This document shows, in pieces, positions 25,986 through 33,848 of a stretch of DNA of 64,000 nucleotides (positions within the stretch are counted from its first letter, which is position 1; every line of letters starts with the position of its first letter). The stretch is taken from contig JBPCSQ010000006.1 in NCBI GenBank assembly GCA_051006995.1, positions 1 to 64,000 of the forward strand, in the 5' to 3' direction. The DNA is from JAIQGF01 sp051006995 (lineage in GTDB: Bacteria; Acidobacteriota; Terriglobia; Terriglobales; Acidobacteriaceae). The notes beneath the pieces were generated by a model that was not told where the DNA came from, did not search any database, and worked only from the letters and a program-made list of their open reading frames with translations. Position numbers and translations under genes: made by a program.

Positions 25986-26083
25986 GGCTTTTAGCTTTTA
26001 GCTTTTAGCTTTTAACTTTTAACTTTCAGCTCTTAGCTCTTATCGACTATTCGGCTAAAAGCTAAGAGCTAACAGCTAAGAGC
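25986..26083. repeat. Long GCTTTTA heptamer hairpin
   Basis: Eight consecutive heptamers (four GCTTTTA, then ACTTTTA, ACTTTCA, two GCTCTTA; 25987-26042) face four complementary units (GCTAAAA GCTAAGA GCTAACA GCTAAGA, 26053-26080). They could fold into a stem of roughly 28 bp between the rhodanese and CoA-transferase alpha genes. Confidence 0.85.
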
Positions 26084-26087
26084 TTCT

Positions 26088-27059
26088 TCAGTATCCAAAA
26101 TCGGCTGCGGCCGCGTACGCGTGCTGCTGCACGCCCAATTCCTTCACCCGGCATTCTCCCAATTGTCTTGCGTACTCGGCGCGATCCGCGACGGCGTGCA
26201 CCCAGCGCTGCGCCCATTGCTCGAACTCCGGCTTGGTTTTCGTCTGCTCATGATACTGACGGAAGAAAGCATCGTCGCGCTTGTAATAGCCCTGCACCGG
26301 CGACGGGTGCGCTCCCAGCGGCGATTCGACGACGGCGCTGGCCAGAAATCCTGGAATCACGGTGCGGTTGGGATCACTGGCAATCACCTCGGCCGGCACA
26401 ATCTCCTCCGCAGCGACAATCACCCGCTTGGCGGCGCGTACCGCTTCGATCATGATCCCAAAATTCCCCCAGCAATGGGCGTTGCCCTCGGCATCGGCCC
26501 GCTGGACGTGCACGATCGCCACATCGGGGTGCAGCGCCTTGACGGCGTGCAGCTTGTAGTTCCGAGATGTAGACCGGACACCCGGTACCACCGTTCCCGC
26601 GCTCGAGGGCGAGCGCGCTCCATCTTCATGGAACGGCGAATCGATTTCCGCAAAGAACTCATTTCCCTTGGCCACGTCGCTTCCCTGCGCGCTCAACGTC
26701 GGCAGGAACGGTACGCCCATGGCTGCAGCCTGCAGCGCCAGCGCAACCGTGAAGTTCGTCATGTCGGTGACCTTCAGCGCCTCCTGCTCCACTGCGCGCC
26801 GGAAGTTATAGGCCGAGCCCATCATTACATTGCCGACCCAGGCGGCAATCACGCGCTCGACGCATCCGGCGCCGATCATCTGGTCGAACAGAATGTCCGA
26901 GATGGGTCCGATCAGCGTCAGCCCGCGCTTTTTCTGCCGCATGATCTCGTGCCCGGCAGCGAACGGGATCATCTGCTCCATCTGGCAACCGAGAACAATA
27001 CTGCTGCCGTCGGGAACGAGTCGGGAAATTGCCTCGCGCATTGTGACGAGCTTAGGCAT
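26088..27059 (-). CDS. CoA-transferase family I, subunit alpha, with embedded repeat peptide
   Basis: A 323-residue protein of the glutaconate-CoA-transferase-like alpha family, which pairs with the beta subunit at 27991. Visible family features are G-C-Q-M-E-Q-M-I-P-F-A-A, L-I-G-P-I-S-D and H-P-D-V-A-I-V-H-V-Q-R-A-D-A-E-G-N. About 24 residues (near 143-167) just before Y-K-L-H-A-V-K-A-L are foreign to the family and are encoded by repeat DNA. ATG 27059 is preferred because the frame upstream is only heptamer repeat. Relatives also include ring-opening hydrolases such as IpdAB, so transferase activity is not certain. Confidence 0.82.
   Translation of the reverse strand: MPKLVTMREAISRLVPDGSSIVLGCQMEQMIPFAAGHEIMRQKKRGLTLIGPISDILFDQMIGAGCVERVIAAWVGNVMMGSAYNFRRAVEQEALKVTDMTNFTVALALQAAAMGVPFLPTLSAQGSDVAKGNEFFAEIDSPFHEDGARSPSSAGTVVPGVRSTSRNYKLHAVKALHPDVAIVHVQRADAEGNAHCWGNFGIMIEAVRAAKRVIVAAEEIVPAEVIASDPNRTVIPGFLASAVVESPLGAHPSPVQGYYKRDDAFFRQYHEQTKTKPEFEQWAQRWVHAVADRAEYARQLGECRVKELGVQQHAYAAAADFGY
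26556..26628 (-). repeat. ORF-embedded palindromic element (copy in CoA-transferase alpha), compound
   Basis: 26599-26628 carries the perfect GCGCTCG-AGGG-CGAGCGC palindrome, read E-D-G-A-R-S-P-S-S-A. The adjoining 26556-26598 contains a second small inverted repeat, ACCGG-ACAC-CCGGT, read as part of V-V-P-G-V-R-S-T-S-R-N. Together they make a 24-residue in-frame insertion. Confidence 0.7.
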
Positions 27060-27142
27060 TTGTAATTTGCAATTTGTAATTTGCAATTTCTACTGGCGCG
27101 GTAGTCCCGCTTGCAAATTACAAATTACCAATTACAAATTAT
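27058..27142. repeat. GTAATTT/GCAATTT heptamer hairpin
   Basis: Four heptamers (GTAATTT GCAATTT GTAATTT GCAATTT, 27062-27089) face the complementary GCAAATT ACAAATT ACCAATT ACAAATT (27112-27139) around a 22-base spacer. The crotonase stop codon lies at its edge. Confidence 0.85.
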
Positions 27143-27939
27143 CTTCCCTTCCATATAGGCTGCCGCTTCTCGATGAATGCCCTGATTCCCTCGCGCGCGT
27201 CGTCCAGCTTCATCAACTCTTCCAGATAGATTTGCTCCGCGCGGCCCAGCCCTTTCTCGAAGTGCATGGCCTCCCACGTGTACAACGCTTTCTTGGTCGC
27301 CGCCAGCGATGCTGCGCTTAGCTTCCCCAGCCGCTCTGCGGTTTCGTCAATCAATTCCGACAACTCGTCTTCGGCTACCGCTTCGTTGGCCAGCCCAATG
27401 CGCATCGCTTCTTCGCCCGTGATGCTGCGGCCGGTGAGAATCAGATCCGCAGCGCGCTTCTGCCCGACGACTGCGGACAGCACCACCGCGGCCACCGGCG
27501 GAAAGCAGCCCAGCGAGATTTCCGGAAACCCCCAAGTCGCGTTATCGGTGGTGAACACCAGGTCACAGACAGCCGCCAATTCGGCGCCTCCACCGAGGCA
27601 ATTACCGCGCACCGCGGCGATGGTCACCTTGCGTGTGGAAACCAGAGCGCGAATCACCGAGTGAAATTTGACCAGCATCTCGCGCACTTTGTCGGGCGTG
27701 TGCGCCGCTACGTCTACCCCGGCGGAAAAGGCGCGATCACTGCCGGCAAAAACGATGGCGGCAATGTCACTGCGCGTTTCCACATCCTCAAGAACGACCA
27801 GCAACTCCTCCATCATCGGCACATCAATGACGTTCACCGGCGGATTCGCCAGAATCACACGCGCCACCGGCGGCTGAAGGGAAACCATGAGGCGCTGGTA
27901 ACCGGGATTTCGCGCTGTCGCCATGTTGTCAGGTTTCAA
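27139..27939 (-). CDS. Crotonase-family hydratase, cyclohexa-1,5-dienecarbonyl-CoA-hydratase-like
   Basis: A 266-residue enoyl-CoA hydratase/isomerase family protein. The oxyanion-hole motifs are F-S-A-G-V-D-V-A (near 71-78) and L-G-G-G-A-E-L (near 114-120), with F-P-E-I-S-L-G carrying a Glu (near 138). The combination N-V-I-D-V-P-M-M-E-E-L, A-H-T-P-D-K-V and F-P-P-V-A-A resembles sequences annotated as cyclohexa-1,5-diene-1-carbonyl-CoA hydratase, an enzyme of reductive benzoyl-CoA degradation. The assignment rests on recognised motifs, not a search. In this island it probably hydrates a cyclic or ring-opened dienoyl-CoA. The start may instead be the Met six residues in. Confidence 0.75.
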   Translation of the reverse strand: MKPDNMATARNPGYQRLMVSLQPPVARVILANPPVNVIDVPMMEELLVVLEDVETRSDIAAIVFAGSDRAFSAGVDVAAHTPDKVREMLVKFHSVIRALVSTRKVTIAAVRGNCLGGGAELAAVCDLVFTTDNATWGFPEISLGCFPPVAAVVLSAVVGQKRAADLILTGRSITGEEAMRIGLANEAVAEDELSELIDETAERLGKLSAASLAATKKALYTWEAMHFEKGLGRAEQIYLEELMKLDDAREGIRAFIEKRQPIWKGR

Positions 27940-27990
27940 GCTTCACGTTTATCGCTTTGGCGATTCTCTCTACAACATTGAAACGTGAAA

Positions 27991-28815
27991 CTACTTTGTC
28001 CAGAACCCTTTCCGGTCGTACTCTCGAATTGCTTTCAACTCCGCCTCTGCCGGCGCCTGTGTCTGGCCGACATCATCGGCCACACGTAATTTCCAGCCGG
28101 TATTTGCGAGGACATCTTCCACGGTGACCCCCGGGTGTACCGACTTCAGGTAAGCCTCGCCATCCTTGCCAAATCGCAATACAGCCTTGGTTGTAATCGC
28201 GGCGCTGGGGCCACCGCGCGGCAGGCCGACGCGCTCTCTCCATCCGGCGCCGTCGCCATTTCCCGGACTCGTGATGTACGAGACACGCTCCGGCAGCCGC
28301 CGCCTGGAATGCTCCAGCAGCACGACAAAACGTTTTGCTAGTGATGCAATATCGCAGGCACCACCGGAACCTGGAAGGCGAGTGAAATTTGTGTGGCCCC
28401 GGTCTTCGACGCGGGCACGCGGGTCGGAAACCCGCGCCACACCAACCTTGGTCGAATTCAGATTGCCGAAGCGATCGACTTCGGCGGCGCCGAGAAATCC
28501 CAGGTCCACGCACCCGCTCTGCAATAGGCTCATGACGCTCAGCATGTCGAGGCACTGGGTTGCGCCCAAGATATTCGGCGGATCCGCCATGGTGTAGATC
28601 AGCTCCGCCGCCGGCGTGCTGCGGATCACGCCGTTCTCGAATAGTCCCACCGCATTGGGCGCATGCGTCTGCTTGGCGACCACGAACGCAATCAGCGGCA
28701 GACGCATGCCGACGAATACGACCTCGCCGTCGCGAATCTCGCGCGCCGCGGAGGCAACCATCAACTCGCCCAGCGTGTAGCTCGTGCTCTGCGAGATTTG
28801 TGCGGGAGTGGTCAT
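27991..28815 (-). CDS. CoA-transferase family I, subunit beta, with embedded repeat peptide
   Basis: A 274-residue beta subunit partner of the alpha gene at 26088. The motif G-L-F-E-N-G-V-I (near 51-58) holds the conserved Glu of family I transferases. Then come D-L-G-F-L-G-A-A-E-V-D-R-F-G-N-L-N-S-T and R-L-P-G-S-G-G-A-C-D-I. Between these two blocks lie about 16 residues (V-A-R-V-S-D-P-R-A-R-V-E-D-R-G-H) that interrupt the family pattern and are encoded by a palindromic DNA element. ATG 28815 was chosen because recognisable sequence starts there; an upstream extension would be low-complexity and basic. Confidence 0.83.
   Translation of the reverse strand: MTTPAQISQSTSYTLGELMVASAAREIRDGEVVFVGMRLPLIAFVVAKQTHAPNAVGLFENGVIRSTPAAELIYTMADPPNILGATQCLDMLSVMSLLQSGCVDLGFLGAAEVDRFGNLNSTKVGVARVSDPRARVEDRGHTNFTRLPGSGGACDIASLAKRFVVLLEHSRRRLPERVSYITSPGNGDGAGWRERVGLPRGGPSAAITTKAVLRFGKDGEAYLKSVHPGVTVEDVLANTGWKLRVADDVGQTQAPAEAELKAIREYDRKGFWTK
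28392..28441 (-). repeat. ORF-embedded palindromic element, second type (CoA-transferase beta)
   Basis: The 50-bp unit is bounded by TGTGGC and GCCACA and contains an internal GCGGGT-5-ACCCGC stem. It is translated in frame as V-A-R-V-S-D-P-R-A-R-V-E-D-R-G-H inside a conserved protein. Confidence 0.65.
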
Positions 28816-28825
28816 GAATGGCCTG

Positions 28826-28893
28826 TCAGTCTCTCGGTCTATCGGTCGCTTGCATCCCTCGTTCCCGATCGACTGAAAGACCGACCGACTAAA
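28826..28893. repeat. CGGTCTAT/GACCGACC repeat arms
   Basis: CAGTCTCT CGGTCTAT CGGTCGCT (28826-28850) faces CGACTGAA AGACCGAC CGACTAAA (28870-28893), an octamer relative of the heptamer hairpins, between the BoxB-like and CoA-transferase beta genes. Confidence 0.55.
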
Positions 28894-30064
28894 GATTAAT
28901 CGCTGACTTCCTGACTTCCCCGATCGTTTCCAGGGGATCGCGCGCGCCGGTCTTTTCGGCAATCCAATTCTTCTCGTTGCTGATGATGTCGACCAGCAGC
29001 TTCTTGTCCGCCGGCGTCGGCATGAAGTCGTCGATCTGCTGCTCGTACGCCTTGTCTTCCATCGCCTCGCCACTCTTGGGATGGAACTTTTGGTCCTTCC
29101 AACGTCCGATGGCGCGATTGAACTTGATGTTCGGGGCATACAGCGGCTCCGCTCCCACCGCGAGAAACTTGTTCAGGCGCTGGATAAGTCCCGCCACCTC
29201 GTCGTGGTAGAGCTTGCGATTGTAGTCGTTCAGGTCTTCCAAGTCCGGCGTCTGCTCGTTCTTCGGTTCGTCGTACCGCCCCTTGAGCCCCCAAACGTAC
29301 GCCCAGTGTGCCGATGACGAATTGTCAGTGCCGAACAGATCGTAGGATTCAGAGATCCACTTGTTGAGATATTTCTGCATCAGCCACGCCGGCACCTTGC
29401 CGCCCTTGACCACGCGCGCCAGGCCATCGTTGCCGGTGCCCATGTGGAACGCCTCTTCCCGCAGCATGTACGACATCGAGCGTCCCAGCGGCGCAAAGGC
29501 GGAGTACTTCAGCATCTGCAACTGGAATTTTCCGTCACGATCAACGAAATCCGTGTAGGTGAAGAAATCCATCCAGTTGTCAACATCCACGTTGAAGGCG
29601 CCCAGCAAACGCTTGTTTTCGAAGGCGCGGCGGTCGAGCATCTTCTGCGCTTCCACCTTGCCGGAGTGCCCGAAGTGGTCCACCAGCAGCGCGCACATCT
29701 GCCAGCCATGCCGCATCTCTTCGATCCAGACCCGCAGCAGCGCGCGGCGATCGTAATCGGTGGGCGCTGTTTCATACAGCCAACGCTGCTGCTCGACCGA
29801 GGCAAACTCGGTGTCGCCCTGATACACGATGAGGTTCATCAGCGCGTCGCGCATCTGCTGGGTCGGCACCTGGCGCAGGTTCTCCCACTTGCGGCGACCC
29901 TTGTAGTGGCCGAACTGGATCTCGTCGGTCTCGATGGCGCCAAACAGCGTGTCGAACTTGAAGTTCGAGACTTCCTTCTGGTCGACGCCGATGTCCTTGC
30001 GCCACTCGTCGAACAGACCGACCCAGTCGCTGAATGTGCCGATTTTTAAGACTTTTCCTGGCAT
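28889..30064 (-). CDS. BoxB/PaaA-like di-iron oxygenase component
   Basis: A 391-residue ferritin-like protein of the phenylacetyl-CoA / benzoyl-CoA epoxidase family. Iron-ligand motifs are I-E-E-M-R-H-G-W (near 112-119) and R-E-E-A-F-H-M-G (near 208-215), each an ExxH. The stretches V-D-N-W-M-D-F-F-T-Y-T-D-F-V-D-R-D-G-K and Y-D-L-F-G-T-D-N-S-S-S-A-H-W resemble BoxB (benzoyl-CoA 2,3-epoxidase) more than PaaA. It is roughly 80 residues shorter than BoxB. No BoxA-type reductase and no BoxC are in view, so the electron donor and next enzyme are unknown. It implies O2-dependent attack on an aryl-CoA. Confidence 0.78.
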   Translation of the reverse strand: MPGKVLKIGTFSDWVGLFDEWRKDIGVDQKEVSNFKFDTLFGAIETDEIQFGHYKGRRKWENLRQVPTQQMRDALMNLIVYQGDTEFASVEQQRWLYETAPTDYDRRALLRVWIEEMRHGWQMCALLVDHFGHSGKVEAQKMLDRRAFENKRLLGAFNVDVDNWMDFFTYTDFVDRDGKFQLQMLKYSAFAPLGRSMSYMLREEAFHMGTGNDGLARVVKGGKVPAWLMQKYLNKWISESYDLFGTDNSSSAHWAYVWGLKGRYDEPKNEQTPDLEDLNDYNRKLYHDEVAGLIQRLNKFLAVGAEPLYAPNIKFNRAIGRWKDQKFHPKSGEAMEDKAYEQQIDDFMPTPADKKLLVDIISNEKNWIAEKTGARDPLETIGEVRKSAINL

Positions 30065-30074
30065 TCCTCACCCC

Positions 30075-30150
30075 GTCGTAGGTCGTTTGTCATTGGTCAT
30101 TCGCGGACCAAGTCTGCCAACGACTATTGACCGACGGCTAACCACCAATC
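30075..30150. repeat. GTCATTG-type heptamer arms
   Basis: GTTTGTC ATTGGTC ATTCGCG (30084-30104) is mirrored by CGACTATTGACCGACGG and CTAACCACCAATCACA (30121-30153), overlapping the stop of the aldehyde dehydrogenase gene. Confidence 0.5.
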
Positions 30151-31624
30151 ACAAACTCATCCAGACACTCTTCAATTCCGTGTAGTGCTCAATCGCGTGC
30201 ATGCCCAACTCGCGGCCGAAGCCGGATTGCTTGACTCCGCCGAAGGGCAGCGCGGCGTCCATCAGGCCGTAGGTGTTGATCCACACCGTGCCGGCTTTCA
30301 GACGCCGCGAGAGCGCGTGCGCTTTCTTGATGTCGCGCGTCCACACCGCTGCCGCCAGGCCGTACGGATTGCGGTTCGCCTGCTCGGCGACCTGTTCGAC
30401 ATCGTCGAACGGCAGCATCGCCAGCACCGGGCCGAAAATTTCTTCTTGCGCTATCTTCATCTCATTGTTGACGCCGCCGAAAATCGTGGGCTCGATGAAG
30501 TAGCCCTTACCATTGCCGGCAATGTCCACACGTTGTCCGCCCGCGGCCAGCTTTGCTCCTTCGCTCTTGCCGGCCTCGATGTAGCCGAGCACCGTCTTCA
30601 TCTGATGCTCGCTAACGATGGCGCCCAGCCGCGTCTTGGGATCCAACGGATCCCCCGGCCGAAGTTTTTTCGTGCGCTCCACCAACTTGGTCAGGAACTC
30701 GTCTTCCACCTTCTTCTCAATGAACAGTCGAGACCCGGCGCAGCAGACTTCGCCCTTGCCGTAGAAGATGCCGTTAATCGCGCCCTTCACCGCGGTGTCG
30801 AGGTCGGCATCAGCGAAAACGATGTTGGGGGACTTGCCGCCCAACTCCAACGTCACGCGCTTCAGCGTGTCGGCCGCCGCACGCATGATTTCTTTGCCGA
30901 CCACGGTCGAGCCGGTGAACGCGACCTTGTCTACGCCGGCATGCTGTACGAGCGCCTTGCCGGTCGCAGGTCCGCCGGTCACGATGTTAAGAGCGCCCGC
31001 GGGCAATCCCGCCTGGCGGCACAACTCGCCGAAGCGCAGCGCGGTCAGCGGAGTCTGCTCGGCCGGCTTGAGGAGCACGGTGTTGCCGCAGGCCAGCGCC
31101 GGGCCGAGTTTCCATGACGCGAGCAGCAGCGGGAAATTCCACGCCACAATCGCGCCCACCACGCCCACCGGTTCGCGCAGCGTGTAGGTGAACGCCGACT
31201 CGTTGATGTTGACCGTTTCGCCGTGAATTTTCGTCGCCCATCCGGCGTAATAGCGGAACACGTCCACCACCATGGGCATGTCCACATAGCGGGACTCGAA
31301 GATCGGCTTGCCGTTGTCGAGCGTCTCCAGTTCGGCCAGCTCGTCAATGTTCTGCTCGAGCAAGTCGGCGATTTTCCAGAGCACACGGCCGCGCTCGCTG
31401 GCCGACATCTTCCGCCAGGGCCCAGCCGTATCGTCGAACGCCTTGCGGGCCGCCTTGACCGCCGCGTCCACGTCCGCCACGCTCGCGTCGCCTACACTGG
31501 TAAGCACCTCGCCGTTGGCGGGATTGATGGTTTCGAATGTCTTGCTGCCGCTCGCGCCGGTCCACTCGCCGCCGATGAGCAACTTGCCAGGTTCAATCTT
31601 CGCTTTCGTCGCTGTGAGCATCAT
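30149..31624 (-). CDS. NAD(P)-dependent aldehyde dehydrogenase
   Basis: A 491-residue class 1/2-type aldehyde dehydrogenase that oxidises an aldehyde to the acid in the cytosol. Catalytic elements are P-W-N-F-P-L-L (near 157-163, with Asn), F-T-G-S-T-V-V-G (Rossmann loop, near 235), E-L-G-G-K-S-P-N (Glu, near 258) and G-E-V-C-C-A-G-S-R (catalytic Cys, near 293). In epoxidase-type aromatic pathways a semialdehyde is formed after ring opening, so this enzyme may oxidise it (inference). Start codons ATG-ATG overlap the stop of the DUF4288 gene. Confidence 0.9.
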   Translation of the reverse strand: MMLTATKAKIEPGKLLIGGEWTGASGSKTFETINPANGEVLTSVGDASVADVDAAVKAARKAFDDTAGPWRKMSASERGRVLWKIADLLEQNIDELAELETLDNGKPIFESRYVDMPMVVDVFRYYAGWATKIHGETVNINESAFTYTLREPVGVVGAIVAWNFPLLLASWKLGPALACGNTVLLKPAEQTPLTALRFGELCRQAGLPAGALNIVTGGPATGKALVQHAGVDKVAFTGSTVVGKEIMRAAADTLKRVTLELGGKSPNIVFADADLDTAVKGAINGIFYGKGEVCCAGSRLFIEKKVEDEFLTKLVERTKKLRPGDPLDPKTRLGAIVSEHQMKTVLGYIEAGKSEGAKLAAGGQRVDIAGNGKGYFIEPTIFGGVNNEMKIAQEEIFGPVLAMLPFDDVEQVAEQANRNPYGLAAAVWTRDIKKAHALSRRLKAGTVWINTYGLMDAALPFGGVKQSGFGRELGMHAIEHYTELKSVWMSL

Positions 31625-32004
31625 TTTTCTCGGAACAGGCCATTCATAGTGCCTTCCCGCTCAAGTCTCTTCACTGGATCGGCAGAACGAATGTAGCGCC
31701 AATAAATCTGCATGCCATCTTTTGGACCGTGTTGGTCGAACTCGTCCTCAAACAGCTCAACCGAATCGATGACGTGGGTGACTCGCCATCGAACCGTGTC
31801 GCCGAATGGGTTTTTGTACGGCGCCTCGGTACCTTGCGCGAGCTTCCGCCCCTTCTTTCGTGCGTCTCCATGACCCGCCGCTCGAAGCAGGATGATGCGA
31901 TCTTCAAACAACGGGATCTTCGCGGGCTGGCCCTTGCCGGTGCATTTAAGCAACACTCGAACTGAGTACCAGCCCGTGCCTTTGTTGGTTTTCGTTTTCG
32001 CCAT
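31621..32004 (-). CDS. DUF4288-like protein
   Basis: A 127-residue soluble protein with G-W-Y-S-V-R-V-L-L-K-C at the start, F-E-D-R-I-I-L-L-R-A, and Y-K-N-P-F-G-D-T-V-R-W-R-V-T-H-V-I-D-S-V-E-L-F. This is the layout of DUF4288, a small alpha/beta domain of unknown function. It overlaps the aldehyde dehydrogenase start by 4 bases and follows the crotonase gene at 32022. Its placement in a catabolic operon may be accidental. A short CGACCGT heptamer array (32004-32027) precedes it. Confidence 0.65.
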   Translation of the reverse strand: MAKTKTNKGTGWYSVRVLLKCTGKGQPAKIPLFEDRIILLRAAGHGDARKKGRKLAQGTEAPYKNPFGDTVRWRVTHVIDSVELFEDEFDQHGPKDGMQIYWRYIRSADPVKRLEREGTMNGLFREK

Positions 32005-32027
32005 CGACCGTCGACCGTCGACTATTT
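32004..32027. repeat. CGACCGT heptamer array
   Basis: CGACCGT CGACCGT CGACTAT are three heptamers in the 17-base gap between the crotonase and DUF4288 genes, touching both. Confidence 0.6.
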
Positions 32028-32837
32028 CGCTTTAAATTCCGCCGGCCGCTTCTCCACGTACGCCGCCAGACCTTCCTTCGCGTCCTGGCTGTTGAACAGC
32101 AGCGCCTGCAGTTCGCGTTCCACGGCCAGGGCGGACTCCATCGGAATCTCCCAGCCGGTCTGGATCGAGCGTTTGATGTTGCCGACGGCCTTGGCCGCTT
32201 TGTTCGGCGGGCAGAACTGACGCGCGTACTCCAGCACGTTGTCCATGAAGCCGTCGCGCTCATAGATGTCGTTCACGATCCCGAGCTCTTTCGCTTCTTC
32301 GAACGAGAAGGTGTTCCCGGTGACGATGAGCTCGATCGCCTTCGATTTCCCTATCAGCCTAGACAGCCGCTGCGTACCACCGGTGCCCGGGAGCACGCCG
32401 AGGTTGATCTCCGGCAGCCCGATTTTTCCCGCGTCGCGGCGCGCGATGCGGATGTCGGCGGCCATGGCGATCTCCAGCCCGCCACCCACGGTGTGCCCGT
32501 TCAGCGCGGCAATCACCAGCTTGGGCGTGTGCTCCAGCCGCAGCAGCGTCTCGTTGGCATGCAGGCAAAAGTAGTACTTGAAAGTCGGGTCTACGCTGGC
32601 CAGCATCTTGATGTTCGCGCCGGCGGAGAAAAACTTATCGCCCGCTCCGGTGAGCACGAGCACATGGACGTCATTGTCCATCCGCGCCTTCAGGATGGCT
32701 TCGTCCAGTTGCCGGTTCATTTCGTAGGTGTAAGTGTTGGCCGGCGGATCATCGAGGGTGATGATCGCCACGCCTGCGTCGGCGCGGTACTGCACAAGCG
32801 TTTTCGTGCCTTCAACCGTCTGGGTGGTACTCGCCAT
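32022..32837 (-). CDS. Enoyl-CoA hydratase/isomerase family protein
   Basis: A 271-residue crotonase-fold enzyme that probably hydrates a 2-enoyl-CoA. The oxyanion-hole motif F-F-S-A-G-A-N-I-K-M (near 68-77), V-G-G-G-L-E-I-A-M-A-A-D with a catalytic Glu (near 116-127) and L-P-E-I-N-L-G-V-L-P-G-T-G-G with the second Glu (near 138-151) are all intact, so it looks like a full hydratase. ATG 32837 is chosen because AAGGAG stands 6 bases before it. It is the first enzyme gene after the TetR regulator and is probably part of ring-product beta-oxidation. Confidence 0.88.
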   Translation of the reverse strand: MASTTQTVEGTKTLVQYRADAGVAIITLDDPPANTYTYEMNRQLDEAILKARMDNDVHVLVLTGAGDKFFSAGANIKMLASVDPTFKYYFCLHANETLLRLEHTPKLVIAALNGHTVGGGLEIAMAADIRIARRDAGKIGLPEINLGVLPGTGGTQRLSRLIGKSKAIELIVTGNTFSFEEAKELGIVNDIYERDGFMDNVLEYARQFCPPNKAAKAVGNIKRSIQTGWEIPMESALAVERELQALLFNSQDAKEGLAAYVEKRPAEFKAK

Positions 32838-32895
32838 CTCAAGCTCCTTTACGGGTGCCCCGCCGTTCACCGTAGCTGGCGAAACCGGCAGGCTG

Positions 32896-33606
32896 TCAGA
32901 GGTTCGATACAGCCGTGCGCTGTTTGCGCTTGGCCGGGGTCCCCACAGATCCCGGCTTGGAAGTGTTTGTTCCCAAAAGGCCCTTCAGAAAAATGTCTGC
33001 CATCTGCTCGGCAATTTCGGTGGCGCCCAGGTCGTGGCGCGGATTGTGCCAGGTATAAATCCAATTCATGGTGCCGAACAGGCTGAGCACGGCCAGCCGG
33101 CTGGAAATCTGATCGTTGAAGCCGCGGCCCTTGTCACGGCGCAGATCCTCCACCAGCCCGCGGCACAGGCGGTAGTAGTCGCGCTTCATATTGGCGATGT
33201 CGGAGGCGAGGGGGCCGGTCAAGGCTTCGTCCTCGTGCGAAAGCACCTTCATGGCCTTCAGGTTGGCCAGGAAATACTCCAGGTGATTGCGAATGAAAAT
33301 GCGTAAGCGCTCCTCGGGATCGCTGACCCCCTTCAGCCGTTCCTGCAACTGCTCCATGATGGTGGCGAAGGTGTGTTTCTGGATCAGGTACAACAGCTTT
33401 TCCTTCGACTCGAAATAGTAATAAAGACCGGCCAGGGACATGCCAGTAGCGCGCGAAAGCTCGCGCATGGAAGCTCCTTCGTAGCCCTTTTCGTAAATCA
33501 CGTCGGTGCCGTGCTCCAGGATCTCGTCCAGGCGGCGGTCAAAGCGCGATGAGGGCGGCTCCGGACGAGTGTCGCGCGCGGCGCTACCGTATTTTTTGGC
33601 GGCCAT
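32896..33606 (-). CDS. TetR/AcrR family transcriptional regulator
   Basis: A 236-residue repressor-type protein. The N-terminal helix-turn-helix is I-L-E-H-G-T-D-V-I-Y-E-K-G-Y-E-G-A-S-M-R followed by L-A-G-L-Y-Y-Y-F-E-S-K-E-K-L (about 28-72). The ligand-binding C-terminal half is long and helical, as in acyl-CoA-responsive members, and a basic tail rich in Lys/Arg ends the protein. It heads the catabolic island in the same orientation as the enzymes. A CGAACGTTCG palindrome 14 bases upstream of the ATG is a likely autoregulatory operator. Confidence 0.88.
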   Translation of the reverse strand: MAAKKYGSAARDTRPEPPSSRFDRRLDEILEHGTDVIYEKGYEGASMRELSRATGMSLAGLYYYFESKEKLLYLIQKHTFATIMEQLQERLKGVSDPEERLRIFIRNHLEYFLANLKAMKVLSHEDEALTGPLASDIANMKRDYYRLCRGLVEDLRRDKGRGFNDQISSRLAVLSLFGTMNWIYTWHNPRHDLGATEIAEQMADIFLKGLLGTNTSKPGSVGTPAKRKQRTAVSNL

Positions 33607-33619
33607 GATCGGACTCTAT

Positions 33620-33629
33620 CGAACGTTCG
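33620..33629. promoter_or_regulatory. Candidate TetR operator
   Basis: The perfect 10-bp palindrome CGAACGTTCG lies directly upstream of the tetR ATG, within the divergent gap shared with the ferritin-like gene. I saw no second full copy in the island. Confidence 0.45.
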
Positions 33630-33848
33630 TTATCAAGCATATTCGATGGCTTTGTCCCCACGCAAGTTGCCGATTTTCGCATCCTGCCGCCTCCGCACCC
33701 AAAGGGAACCACAGTACGAAGAGAGCCGTCACCACGGTGTGTCGGTCCATCGCGTGTTGCCTCTGCCATGGCCAACGGCGAGCCGCCCACGGCGAATCTA
33801 AACTAACCGCCGGCCCTCCATCCTACTCGCCCGGCCTGTGAGGAAGCC

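Noticed and set aside
25986..26083. Regular repeats considered as a CRISPR array
   Set aside because: Units are 7 bp without spacers and no cas genes are present.
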